A stretch of DNA of 39,547 nucleotides from Catellatospora methionotrophica (lineage in GTDB: Bacteria; Actinomycetota; Actinomycetes; Mycobacteriales; Micromonosporaceae): contig NZ_JAAOTJ010000037.1 of NCBI RefSeq assembly GCF_011297335.1, positions 1 to 39,547 of the forward strand. The letters run 5' to 3'. A model generated the notes under the pieces. That model saw only the letters and a list, made by a program, of their open reading frames with translations. It did not search any database and was not told the DNA's origin. Of this stretch, positions 8,118 through 16,232 are shown in pieces (position 1 is the stretch's first letter; each line of letters begins with the position of its first letter). The position numbers were made by a program, and so were the translations under genes.

Positions 8118-9256
8118 GATCCCGCCTTCTCCAGTCGTGCCTCGATCGCCACCCCGAGGCGCTCGCGCAGGTCCTCGGCCGGGATCTTGCCGAGCAGCTC
8201 GGCGAAGAACCCGCGGACCACGAGCTTGCGCGCCTCGGACTCGGGGATGCCCCGGGCCATCAGGTAGAACAGCTGCTCGTCGTCGAAACGGCCGGTCGCC
8301 GAGGCGTGGCCCGCGCCGACGATCTCGCCGGTCTCGATCTCCAGGTTCGGCACCGAGTCGGCCCGCGCCCCGTCGGACAGCAGCAGGTTGCGGTTGACCT
8401 CGTAGGTGCTGGTGCCGGTGGCCTGGTCCTGGATCAGCACGTCGCCGACCCAGACCGTGTGCGCGCCCTCGCCCTGCAGCGCGCCGCGGTAGCCCACGTA
8501 CGAGCGGCAGTCCGGCACCGAGTGGTCCACCAGCAGGCGGTGCTCGATGTGCTGCGCGCCGTCGGCGAAGTACAGGCCGTACAGCTCGGCCTCGCCGCCG
8601 CGGCCGGTGTAGTCGACGCTGGTGAACTGGCGCACCAGGTCACCGCCGAGCGACACCTGCACGTGCAGGATCTTCGCGTCGCGGCCCAGCTGCACCTTGA
8701 TGTGCTGCGCCTGCACCGCGTCGGCGGCCCAGTCGGCGACCGTGACCAGGGTCAGCTTCGCGCCGTCGGCGACCGCGATCTCCACGTTGTCGGCCAGCGT
8801 CACGCTGCCGGTCTGCTCCAGCACCACCGTCGCCTCGGCGAACGCGCCGACGGCCAGGTAGGTGTGGGCCGCCGCCGCGCCGTCCGCGCCGTGGCCGTGC
8901 AGCCGCAGCACGACCGGCTCGGCCAGCACGGTCTCCTTGGCGACGTCGACCAGCAGCGCGTCGGCCGCGTTCTCGTACGCCCAGGCGCTGATCCGGTCGA
9001 ACGGGGTGAGCACCCCGCCGATGCGCGCGTCCGAGCGCGACACCGTCGACACGGTGACGCCCGCGGGCAGCTCGCCGTGCTCGTGCTTGGGCGCGGCCAC
9101 CGCCGTGACGTCCCCGGCCACCAGCCCGCGCAGGCGCTTGAGCGGCGTGAAGCGCCACTCCTCCTCGCGACCGGTCAGGGCCGGGAAGTCGGCCACGTGG
9201 AACGAGCGCAACGCCTGGGACTTGGTCTTGGGCGGTGCGATAACTTCGGTGCTCAT
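8114..9256 (-). CDS. sufD: Fe-S cluster assembly protein SufD
   Basis: 380 aa paralogue of SufB and a structural partner in the SufBC2D scaffold. The family beta-helix core is seen from about residue 100 (EPVVLRLHGHG) to about 320, followed by the shared C-terminal helices FDDEQLFYLMARGIPESEARKLV. The HTVWVGDVLIQ and SYVGYRGALQGEG segments are typical of SufD. The ATG at 9256 shares a base with the sufB stop (TGATG). In-frame sequence upstream is part of sufB read in another frame. Confidence 0.94.
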   Translation of the reverse strand: MSTEVIAPPKTKSQALRSFHVADFPALTGREEEWRFTPLKRLRGLVAGDVTAVAAPKHEHGELPAGVTVSTVSRSDARIGGVLTPFDRISAWAYENAADALLVDVAKETVLAEPVVLRLHGHGADGAAAAHTYLAVGAFAEATVVLEQTGSVTLADNVEIAVADGAKLTLVTVADWAADAVQAQHIKVQLGRDAKILHVQVSLGGDLVRQFTSVDYTGRGGEAELYGLYFADGAQHIEHRLLVDHSVPDCRSYVGYRGALQGEGAHTVWVGDVLIQDQATGTSTYEVNRNLLLSDGARADSVPNLEIETGEIVGAGHASATGRFDDEQLFYLMARGIPESEARKLVVRGFFAELLGKIPAEDLRERLGVAIEARLEKAGS

Positions 9257-10677
9257 CAGCCGACGGCGCCTTCCATCTGCAGTTCGATCAGTCGGTTCAG
9301 TTCCAGGGCGTACTCCATGGGGAGCTCCTTGGCGATCGGCTCGATGAAACCGCGCACGATCATCGCCATGGCCTCGTCCTCGGACAGGCCCCGGCTCATC
9401 AGGTAGAACAACTGGTCGTCGCTCACCTTGGAGACCGTCGCCTCGTGGCCCATCGACACGTCGTCCTCGCGGATGTCGACGTACGGGTAGGTGTCCGAGC
9501 GGGAGATGGTGTCGACCAGCAGCGCGTCGCACTTGACCGTGCTCTTGCTGTGGTGCGAGCCCTCCATGACCTGGACCAGGCCGCGGTACGAGGTGCGGCC
9601 GCCGCCCCGGGCGATCGACTTGCTGATGATCGTCGACGAGGTGTGCGGAGCCGCGTGCACCATCTTCGCGCCCGCGTCCTGGTGCTGGCCCTCACCGGCC
9701 ATCGCCACCGAGAGCACCTCGCCCTTGGCGTGCTCGCCGACCATGAACACGGCCGGGTACTTCATGGTGACCTTGGAACCGATGTTGCCGTCGACCCACT
9801 CCATGGTCGCGCCCTCGTGGCAGACGGCGCGCTTGGTGACCAGGTTGTAGACGTTGTTCGACCAGTTCTGGATCGTGGTGTACCGGCAGCGCGCGTTCTT
9901 CTTCACGATGATCTCGACGACCGCGCTGTGCAGCGAGTCCGACGAGTAGATCGGCGCGGTGCAGCCCTCGACGTAGTGCACGTACGCGCCCTCGTCGACG
10001 ATGATCAGGGTCCGCTCGAACTGGCCCATGTTCTCGGTGTTGATCCGGAAGTAGGCCTGCAGCGGGATCTCCACGTTGACGCCCGGCGGCACGTAGATGA
10101 ACGAGCCGCCCGACCACACGGCGGTGTTCAGCGCGGCGAACTTGTTGTCGCCCACCGGGATGACCGTGCCGAAGTACTCCTTGAACAGCTCCGGGTGCTC
10201 CTTGAGCGCCGTGTCGGTGTCCAGGAACAGCACACCCTGCTGCTCCAGGTCCTCACGGATCGCGTGGTAGACGACCTCGGACTCGTACTGCGCGGCGACA
10301 CCGGCCACGAGGCGCTGCTTCTCCGCCTCGGGGATGCCGAGCTTGTCGTACGTGTTCTTGATGTCCTCGGGGAGGTCTTCCCAGCTCGCCGCCTGCTTCT
10401 CGGTCGAGCGCACGAAGTACTTGATGTTGTCGAAGTCGATGCCGGACAGGTCCGCGCCCCAGTTCGGCATGGGCTTGCGGCCGAACAGGCGCAGGCCCTT
10501 GAGCCGCAGGTCGAGCATCCAGTCGGATTCGCTCTTCTTGCTGGAGATGTCGCGGACCACGGCCTCGTTCAGCCCGCGCCGGGCGTTGACGCCGGCCAGG
10601 TCCGAATCGGCCCAGCCGTACTCGTACTTGCCCAGGCCAGCGAGCTGGTCCTCGGTCGAGATGATCTGCTCGGTCAT
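9256..10677 (-). CDS. sufB: Fe-S cluster assembly scaffold SufB
   Basis: 473 aa scaffold on which the nascent cluster is built. Conserved segments include [18 protein letters not shown] near residues 90-110, the [19 protein letters not shown] core, and [19 protein letters not shown]. The candidate cluster or sulfur-accepting cysteine is in [18 protein letters not shown]. The C-terminal [20 protein letters not shown] matches the equivalent helices of SufD. The ATG at 10677 overlaps the sufR stop (ATGA), so the repressor and scaffold are coupled. A longer in-frame extension into sufR was rejected. Confidence 0.96.
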   Translation of the reverse strand: MTEQIISTEDQLAGLGKYEYGWADSDLAGVNARRGLNEAVVRDISSKKSESDWMLDLRLKGLRLFGRKPMPNWGADLSGIDFDNIKYFVRSTEKQAASWEDLPEDIKNTYDKLGIPEAEKQRLVAGVAAQYESEVVYHAIREDLEQQGVLFLDTDTALKEHPELFKEYFGTVIPVGDNKFAALNTAVWSGGSFIYVPPGVNVEIPLQAYFRINTENMGQFERTLIIVDEGAYVHYVEGCTAPIYSSDSLHSAVVEIIVKKNARCRYTTIQNWSNNVYNLVTKRAVCHEGATMEWVDGNIGSKVTMKYPAVFMVGEHAKGEVLSVAMAGEGQHQDAGAKMVHAAPHTSSTIISKSIARGGGRTSYRGLVQVMEGSHHSKSTVKCDALLVDTISRSDTYPYVDIREDDVSMGHEATVSKVSDDQLFYLMSRGLSEDEAMAMIVRGFIEPIAKELPMEYALELNRLIELQMEGAVG

Positions 10678-11450
10678 GAGTCCGTCCTCATCGTGACGCC
10701 ATCGTGGATCTGAAGAAGCTCGGTTCGTCCCGCCGGAGCCGGCGCGCCACCAGGCGGCGCTCCGGGACGGAACAGTTTGGGTGGTATGTGAGTGGTGCAC
10801 ACCCCGTCGCCGTGCGCGATCGTCGCGAGCCGCTGCACGTGCGTGCCGACCAGGCGACCGATCACCTCGGTCTCGGCCTCGCACAGCTGCGGGAACTCGG
10901 CGGCGACGTGCGCGACGGGGCAGTGGTGCTGGCACAGCTGCCCGCCGGTGGCGATCGTGGACGCGCTCGCAGCGTATCCCTGCGCGGTCAGCGCCTCCGC
11001 GAGCGCCTCCGCACGGGCGAGAGGATCGTCACCCGAGTCGCGTACGGCGGCCTCGCAGCGCTGCTCCAGCACCGAGATCTGCGCCGCCGCGAAGGCGGCC
11101 ACCTCGCGCTCGCCGCCGCGCTCGGCGATCCAGCGCAGCGCGGCCGTGGCCAGGCCGTCATAGGCGTGGCGGCCCAGCCCGTCGCGGGCACTGTCGGTCA
11201 GTGAGAAGATCTTGGCGGGCCGTCCCCGGCCCCGGGGGCCGCGCAGCACCTGCTCGCGGGCGGCGACCAGGCCCTCGGCGAACATCGCGTCAAGGTGACG
11301 ACGCACTCCCGCCGGACTGAGGCCTAGTTCGGCCCCCAGCGCCGCCGCGGTCGCGGGGCCCTGGGCGAGCAGTTCGATCACCCGGCCTCGCGTGGCCGGA
11401 TGGGCCAGGCGGCGGTCGGATGCCTCGACGATCACCGCACCCTTTTTCAC
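10674..11450 (-). CDS. sufR: SufR-type iron-sulfur responsive transcriptional repressor
   Basis: 258 aa DeoR/ArsR-like winged-helix regulator at the head of the operon. The helix-turn-helix lies at about residues 35-62 ([20 protein letters not shown]), and the basic wing [10 protein letters not shown] at 71-80. The C-terminal cluster-binding cysteines are C173, C177, C190 and C218 ([25 protein letters not shown]), the pattern of SufR proteins that sense cluster supply through a bound Fe-S cluster. Start choice is uncertain: GTG at 11450 gives a leaderless-like transcript, while an in-frame GTG at 11435 has AAAAAGG just before it. A SufR-type inverted repeat covers the 11450 start codon, consistent with autorepression of the whole operon. 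Confidence 0.9.
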   Translation of the reverse strand: MKKGAVIVEASDRRLAHPATRGRVIELLAQGPATAAALGAELGLSPAGVRRHLDAMFAEGLVAAREQVLRGPRGRGRPAKIFSLTDSARDGLGRHAYDGLATAALRWIAERGGEREVAAFAAAQISVLEQRCEAAVRDSGDDPLARAEALAEALTAQGYAASASTIATGGQLCQHHCPVAHVAAEFPQLCEAETEVIGRLVGTHVQRLATIAHGDGVCTTHIPPKLFRPGAPPGGAPAPAGRTELLQIHDGVTMRTDS

Positions 11451-11461
11451 TACACCAGTGT
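11447..11461 (-). promoter_or_regulatory. Candidate SufR operator overlapping the sufR start
   Basis: On the minus strand this reads ACACT-GGTGT-AGTGA, an inverted repeat with a five-base spacer. It differs by one base from the ACACT-N5-TGTGA site that I recall for Mycobacterium tuberculosis SufR. An AT-rich stretch immediately upstream (11462-11477, containing TAAATA and TAAGTA) could be the -10 region, placing the repeat at the transcription start. Binding here would block the operon promoter. Confidence 0.6.
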
Positions 11462-11562
11462 TACTTATTTACTTCGACGTGCGCAAACCGCCCCCGGGGT
11501 GACCCGTGACACCCAGGCTGCCCTAACTCGGCGCGTCCGGAACGCGCGCCTACCATCGGTTC

Positions 11563-12573
11563 GTGCGTGATGTCGACACCGCCCATGCGGCCGGATTCGT
11601 CCCCCGGGTAACCCGGCTCCTGGAGCGGGTGCCGGGCGCCCGGCGACTGCTCGACGCCGACGCGGTCACCCGCCGCCGGCTGGCCCTGGCCGGGCTGGCC
11701 GGCAACATCGGCATCGTGGTCACCGGCGGCGCGGTCCGGCTCACCGGGTCTGGCCTGGGCTGCCCCACCTGGCCCAAGTGCACCGAGGACTCGTACACCG
11801 CGACCGAGGCGATGGGGATCAACGGGGCGATCGAGTTCGGCAACCGGCTGCTCACCTTCGTGCTGTCGGCGATCGCCATCGCGCTCGTGCTGGCCGTGTG
11901 GCGGCACGCCCGGCTGCGCCGCCCCGCGGTGATCCTCGCGCTCGGCATCCCCGGCCAGGGCGTGGTAGGCGGCATCACCGTGCTCACCGACCTCAACCCG
12001 TACGTGGTGGGGCTGCACTTCCTGCTGTCCGCCGCGATGATCGGCGGCTCCTACCTGCTCTGGCAGCGCACCGTGGACCGCCCCGCGGTCACCGGCACCG
12101 CCGTCAGGCTGCGCCCGCTCACCTGGGCGCTGACCGCCGCCTCGGCGGCCGTCGTGGTGATCGGCGTGGTGGTCACCGGCAGCGGCCCGCACGCCGGGGA
12201 CGACAAGGCCCACCGCACCGGCCTCAACCCCGAGATGATCTCCCAGCTGCACGTGGACGCCGTCTTCCTCATGCTCGGCCTCGCCGTCGCCTGCTGGTTC
12301 GCCGCCCGCGCCGTCGGCGGCTCCGCGATGGCCCGCGCATCGGCGATCCTGCTCGGGGTGCTGCTGGCCCAGGGCGCCATCGGCTTCGTGCAGTACTTCA
12401 CCCACCTGCCGCCGCTGCTGGTCGGCGCGCACATGGCCGGGGCGTGCGCGGTGTGGGTCGCCACCCTGGCCGTGGTCTGGGCCACCGGATTCGACGACGC
12501 CCCCGCAGCCGATGGGAGCGCGTCCAGCCTGACCAGCGGCAAAACGAACCGGACATTGGTCACCGTCCGGTAA
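11563..12573 (+). CDS. ctaA: Heme A synthase CtaA (COX15 family)
   Basis: 336 aa polytopic membrane enzyme that oxidises the C8 methyl of heme O to give heme A for cytochrome aa3 oxidase. The conserved cysteine pair of the bacterial type is C67 and C73 in GLGCPTWPKC, on the extracytoplasmic loop after helix 1. Heme-ligand histidines are expected in VVGLHFLLSAAM, ISQLHVDAVFLML and LLVGAHMAGAC. About eight helices arranged as two four-helix halves are visible. The first 40 residues are a cytoplasmic basic leader. The GTG at 11563 has a TACCAT -10-like box 12 bases upstream and no ribosome site, suggesting a leaderless transcript. It partners ctaB, 2.4 kb away on the other strand. Confidence 0.93.
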   Translation: MRDVDTAHAAGFVPRVTRLLERVPGARRLLDADAVTRRRLALAGLAGNIGIVVTGGAVRLTGSGLGCPTWPKCTEDSYTATEAMGINGAIEFGNRLLTFVLSAIAIALVLAVWRHARLRRPAVILALGIPGQGVVGGITVLTDLNPYVVGLHFLLSAAMIGGSYLLWQRTVDRPAVTGTAVRLRPLTWALTAASAAVVVIGVVVTGSGPHAGDDKAHRTGLNPEMISQLHVDAVFLMLGLAVACWFAARAVGGSAMARASAILLGVLLAQGAIGFVQYFTHLPPLLVGAHMAGACAVWVATLAVVWATGFDDAPAADGSASSLTSGKTNRTLVTVR

Positions 12574-12649
12574 CCGCCAGATTCCGATCCGGTCGTCAAC
12601 CAGTCGCGCAAGCCCCTCACAGACCGCCCGGCAGAGCGATGATGGCGGG

Positions 12650-13366
12650 GTGCCCACCTCTCTGCGCCGCGCGCCGCAGGCCCACCCGGAGGACTCCCTC
12701 CCCGGCGTGGTGACCCGCACCTTCACCACCACCGGTGGACTCGACTACTGGGCCAGCGTGCGGCACGCCGAGAGCGCCGCGCAGGTGACCGAGGAACTGG
12801 CCACCCTGGTCCGCACCGGCCGCGCCACGGTCGCCCGCGAACCGCTCGCGCACGCCGTCGAGCTGCTGCTGAGCACCCTCGACCACGCCGACGACGCCTC
12901 CGGCGCGCTGGACAACCTGCTCAACCGCCTGCTGGCCGTGCACGCCGAGGCCTGCCGCCAGGCCGCCCCGGACCCCGTCGAGCTGGCCGACTGGCTGGTC
13001 ACCGTGCAGTTCGACACCGGCCGCTGGTGCCCGGTCGACATCTGGGCGTACGGCCCCGCCCTCGGCCCCGGCGGCCTGGACCACTACCGGGCCGTCGTAC
13101 GCCGCCGCTGGGCCGCCGACCCCGGTGACCTGAGCGCCCGCGACGCCGTCGAGCGCCTGGCCCGCTGGGAGCGCGACACCGCCACCCTGATCGAGGTCAT
13201 CGGCGGCGACCTCAAACACGCCGCCCAGTACGGCCGCCTGGCCCGCGCCCTGGCCGACATAGGCGACCCCACGGCCGCTCGCTCCTGGGCCGAACGCGGC
13301 CTCGCCGCCCACCCCGACGACCCCCCAGGCGCCGGCCTCCGCGACTTCCTCTCCCGCACCCCCTGA
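12650..13366 (+). CDS. Uncharacterised helical protein
   Basis: 238 aa protein not assigned to a family. It has no signal peptide and no membrane helix. It is mostly predicted helix with many Ala/Leu/Arg; the final 60 residues (DLKHAAQYGRLARALADIGD then AARSWAERGLAAHPDD) look like a single TPR-like helix pair. The middle segment DWLVTVQFDTGRWCPVDIWAYGPALG is the most distinctive part. Codon bias (G/C third positions throughout) matches its neighbours, so it is probably a real gene. The GTG start at 12650 has no clear ribosome site. It converges on the ATP-grasp gene, with hairpin element copy 1 between them. Confidence 0.6.
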   Translation: MPTSLRRAPQAHPEDSLPGVVTRTFTTTGGLDYWASVRHAESAAQVTEELATLVRTGRATVAREPLAHAVELLLSTLDHADDASGALDNLLNRLLAVHAEACRQAAPDPVELADWLVTVQFDTGRWCPVDIWAYGPALGPGGLDHYRAVVRRRWAADPGDLSARDAVERLARWERDTATLIEVIGGDLKHAAQYGRLARALADIGDPTAARSWAERGLAAHPDDPPGAGLRDFLSRTP

Positions 13367-13406
13367 CCCGGCCCGGTTCCGCACCACCCGGCCCGTGGCA
13401 CGGCGA

Positions 13407-13469
13407 AGATCGCCGTTTCAGGTCAGAACCCGGGGTTGGACCCGAGGTTCTGGCCGGAAACAGCGATCT
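13407..13469. repeat. 63-bp palindromic element, copy 1
   Basis: Near-perfect inverted repeat: arms 13407-13430 and 13446-13469 match at 21 of 24 positions, and the stem continues through CGGG/CCCG with one bulged A to a GTTGGA loop. It begins AGATCGC and ends GCGATCT, as do the copies at 35979 and (with one change) 39400. It sits between convergent genes, 40 bases after the plus-strand stop and 18 bases after the ATP-grasp stop, so it could terminate both transcripts. 49 of 63 positions match copy 3 and 43 of 63 match copy 2, without gaps. Confidence 0.85.
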
Positions 13470-13487
13470 ACATAACGGAGAGCGGCG

Positions 13488-14438
13488 CTAGAGGGCCCAG
13501 GCGATGGCGGCGGCCAGGCGGGTTGCCGCGCCTTCGTCGTGGAGCATGAAGACCGAGGGTTCGGTGAGTTCGAGTTCGACCAGCAGGGGGTTGCCGCGCT
13601 CGTCGGGGATGAGGTCGACGCGGGCGTAGACGAGGCCGTCGGACAGGGTCGCCACGACCGCCTCTCCGACGGCACGCTCGGCCGACGTGGGCGACCGGGG
13701 CGTGATCTCCTCGGGCTTGTACAGCGTCTCGACGCCCTCGTCGGGGCCGGTGAGCATCGGGCCCTTGCGGATCGCGTGGCTGTACGCCAGGCGTCCGGTG
13801 TCCGGGTCGGCGAAGAACAGCAGCGCGGTCTCACCGTAGGAGTCCACGGCGGGCAGGTACGGCTGGACCATCGTGATCCGCCCGGCGGCCTGGAGGCGGC
13901 GTACGTGGGCGAGGGCCTGCTCGGCGTCGGCGGGGCCGTAGCGGCCCGTGTCGCGGCTGCCGGCGCTGACCGCGGGCTTGATGACGTACTCGCCGGGGGT
14001 GGTCGGGGCCGTCCACGGGTCGCCGGGGGCCAGGAACGTGGTCGGGGTGACCGGGAGCCCGGCGGCGGCCAGCTCGGCCAGGTAGCGCTTGTCGGTGTTC
14101 CAGGCGACCGTCGCGGCCGGGTTGACCAGGCGGGGCACGGTCGCCGCCCAGGCCAGGAACGCATCGTGGCGCTGGGCGTAGTCCCACGGGGAGCGCAGCA
14201 CGACCAGGTCGTAGGAGGTCCAGTCGACGGCGGGGTCGTCCCAGACCGCAGGTGACGCGTCGACGCCGAGGGCCGCCAGCGCGGGCAGCACCAGCCGGTC
14301 GTCCTCCTCCAGCAGCGGGATCTCGGCGCAGGTCACGATCGCGACGCGCGGACGGCCTCCGGAAGGGGCGGAACCGGCGTCGGAAACCAGGGCGACCCGG
14401 GCCGGGGCCCGGGTCGCGTGGTCAAGGGATGTGCTCAC
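13488..14438 (-). CDS. ATP-grasp domain protein
   Basis: 316 aa cytosolic protein with a RimK/glutathione-synthetase-like ATP-grasp layout. The N-terminal domain starts at RVAIVTCAEIPLLEEDDRLV (about 31-50) and includes YDLVVLRSPWDY. The ATP-binding lysines lie in AWNTDKRYLAEL and GEYVIKPAVSAGSRDTGRY. The metal-binding triad is suggested by VYARVDLIPDERGNPLLVELELTEPS near the C-terminus, where D and E/E are in register. Such enzymes ligate a carboxylate to an amine or thiol with ATP; the substrate is unknown. The GTG at 14438 has a TATATT -10 box eight bases upstream, suggesting leaderless expression. The first 25 residues are low in conservation. Confidence 0.8.
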   Translation of the reverse strand: MSTSLDHATRAPARVALVSDAGSAPSGGRPRVAIVTCAEIPLLEEDDRLVLPALAALGVDASPAVWDDPAVDWTSYDLVVLRSPWDYAQRHDAFLAWAATVPRLVNPAATVAWNTDKRYLAELAAAGLPVTPTTFLAPGDPWTAPTTPGEYVIKPAVSAGSRDTGRYGPADAEQALAHVRRLQAAGRITMVQPYLPAVDSYGETALLFFADPDTGRLAYSHAIRKGPMLTGPDEGVETLYKPEEITPRSPTSAERAVGEAVVATLSDGLVYARVDLIPDERGNPLLVELELTEPSVFMLHDEGAATRLAAAIAWAL

Positions 14439-14446
14439 AAGATCCG

Positions 14447-14452
14447 AATATA
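14447..14452 (-). promoter_or_regulatory. Candidate -10 box of the ATP-grasp gene
   Basis: TATATT on the minus strand, eight bases upstream of the GTG at 14438, is an unusually AT-rich hexamer in this region. It lies inside an inverted repeat AGATCC-N12-GGATCT (14440-14463), an arrangement that could also bind a repressor. Confidence 0.5.
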
Positions 14453-14472
14453 ACGCGGGATCTGAAAAAACC

Positions 14473-14794
14473 TCAGCGCGACAGGACTCGCTTGGACATG
14501 CTGCGCCAGAGGTCGTTCGTGGGGCGCATGAGCTCGATCAGCTCGCGCTCCCACTCGTTCTCCACGGTGATGCCGGCCTTCTCGCAGGCGGCCCGGGCCG
14601 CGTCGGTGCTGGGAGCCATCTGGTCGGCCCCATGCTCCGTCATTGCCCACCAGCACGATGCGCGCACCGCGCCGTCCGACGTACTCGACGACTCCCTTCG
14701 CTCCCCCGTGCTCGCTCGCGAAAGCGCGCAGGACCGCCACGAGGTTGGCGGCGGGGTGGACGATGGTCGTCGTCGTATCTGAACCTTCTGCCAT
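14473..14794 (-). pseudogene. Small hypothetical gene broken by a one-base frameshift
   Basis: Two frames join into one coherent 106 aa protein if one G:C pair is removed at about 14626-14627. The first frame, from ATG 14794, encodes MAEGSDTTTTIVHPAANLVA through RIVLVGNDGAWG. The second frame then supplies DQMAPSTDAARAACEKAG and ends RPTNDLWRSMSKRVLSR. Neither half alone has a sensible start and end, and both show good codon bias only on their own side of the break. The cause could be a genuine mutation or a base-calling error in a GGCCCC run. No known family was recognised. There is no signal peptide; the protein appears soluble and slightly acidic. Confidence 0.7.
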
Positions 14795-14956
14795 ACCAAG
14801 CACGATAAGCAGAACGGGTGTCCCGTGGAGGGATGGTGAGGGCCTTTTGTGATTCCTGTTACGTGATCGCAACCCTGTGTTTAGAGATCCACTGTCCAGG
14901 TTCGCCCGGAAATAGCATCGTCAATGCGTCTCAGAACGGACACTTTTCAGTCAGCT

Positions 14957-14993
14957 GGCCGACACCCGGTTCAGAAAAAGGGCGTGTCCGGCC
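14957..14993 (-). terminator. Imperfect hairpin downstream of ctaB
   Basis: GGCCGACACCC (14957-14967) pairs with GGGCGTGTCCGGCC (14980-14993) with small bulges, 18 bases past the ctaB stop. The rest of the 217-bp gap 14795-15011 contains no recognisable gene or motif. Confidence 0.5.
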
Positions 14994-15011
14994 GAAACAG
15001 GTAAGAACCGC

Positions 15012-16004
15012 TCAGATGAATACGTCGACCGCGGCGGCCACGAACACGATCGTGAGGTACGCCGTGGACCAGTGGAACAGCCGCATCGGCTTGACGTCCT
15101 CACCCTTGACCGTCCGGCTGTACAGGCCGTGGGCCTCCAGGATGAAGAAGCCGCCGCAGATCAGCGCGGGCAGGCCGTACACCGACGACATGCCCAGCGG
15201 CCACACCGCCAGCGACACGGCCACCGTGAGCCAGGAGTAGACCACGGATTCGAGCGCGACGCGACGCGGGGTCGCCACCACCGTCAGCATCGGGATGCCG
15301 GCCTTGGCGTAGTCGTCCTTGAACCGGATGGCCAGCGCGTAGAAGTGCGGCATCTGCCAGAAGAAGACGACGCCGAACAGCAGCCAGGCGGCCGGGGCCA
15401 GCGAGTTCGTCACAGCGGCCCAGCCGATGAGCACCGGCATCGCCCCGCACACGCCACCCCAGAAGGTGTTGTACTGCGTGGTGCGCTTGAGCCAGGCGGT
15501 GTAGATCACGTCGTAGTAGACGATCGCGGCCACGGTCAGCGCGGTGGCCAGCCAGTTGGTGAACGCCGCCATCAGCAGGGTCGAGGTGACCGCGAGCGTG
15601 AGGCCGAACACCAGCGCGTTCTTGGGCGAGATCTTGTGGGTCGCCAGCGGGCGGCGCGAGGTGCGGCCCATCAGCGGGTCGATGTCGCGGTCGATGTAGC
15701 AGTTGATCGCGCTGGCCCCACCGGCCGCGAACGAGCCGCCGACCAGTACGACGAGCATCAGCCAGATCGAGGGCAGCCCCTCGGCGGCCAGCATCATCGC
15801 CGGGATCGTGGTGACCAGCAGCAGCTCGACGATGCGCGGCTTGGTGAGCGACACGTATGCGCCCACCATCGCCCATCTGGCCTTGCGCTGCTGCAGCTGC
15901 ACGGCACGGGCTGCCGCCCCCGGCTGGACCGGGATCACGGCGGTGCGGGGGGACGGGAGATCTACGGTGGCCGCCTCAGGCGACTCTGCGGCGAGCGTGC
16001 TCAC
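15012..16004 (-). CDS. ctaB: Protoheme IX farnesyltransferase CtaB (heme O synthase)
   Basis: 330 aa UbiA-family prenyltransferase with about nine membrane helices. It adds a farnesyl group to heme B to give heme O, the substrate for CtaA. The first aspartate-rich motif is N101-x3-D105-x3-D109 in [20 protein letters not shown]. The second conserved region is [20 protein letters not shown], and [19 protein letters not shown] follows. The first 45 residues are a cytoplasmic, Ala/Pro/Arg-containing leader. The GTG at 16004 is chosen with a TACCCT box about seven bases upstream, suggesting a leaderless mRNA. A longer frame upstream has no family similarity. It is divergent from the pentose-phosphate operon, with 228 bp between. 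Confidence 0.94.
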   Translation of the reverse strand: MSTLAAESPEAATVDLPSPRTAVIPVQPGAAARAVQLQQRKARWAMVGAYVSLTKPRIVELLLVTTIPAMMLAAEGLPSIWLMLVVLVGGSFAAGGASAINCYIDRDIDPLMGRTSRRPLATHKISPKNALVFGLTLAVTSTLLMAAFTNWLATALTVAAIVYYDVIYTAWLKRTTQYNTFWGGVCGAMPVLIGWAAVTNSLAPAAWLLFGVVFFWQMPHFYALAIRFKDDYAKAGIPMLTVVATPRRVALESVVYSWLTVAVSLAVWPLGMSSVYGLPALICGGFFILEAHGLYSRTVKGEDVKPMRLFHWSTAYLTIVFVAAAVDVFI

Positions 16005-16232
16005 CCGCAACAGGGTACGGCAACGCTGGTCAACCCCTGCGAGCGCTCCGCCACACCCGGAATGGACGGGTTCACACATGCGCTGTGCGCGGTATGAGTA
16101 GGGTCAACACCGACGCCTGGCGACACCGTGGCCGCCCGGACGATGATGCTTCATACCTGCCGGAGCCCCTGGGCGTGGCGATACTTCCACGGCCTGGCGC
16201 GACGGAAACGAGTCGCTAGGAGTAGCACAGCT

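Noticed and set aside
14440..14463. AGATCC-N12-GGATCT as a terminator for the frameshifted gene
   Set aside because: The A/T tract lies on the wrong side for a minus-strand terminator and a -10 box lies in the loop; promoter or operator use is more likely.
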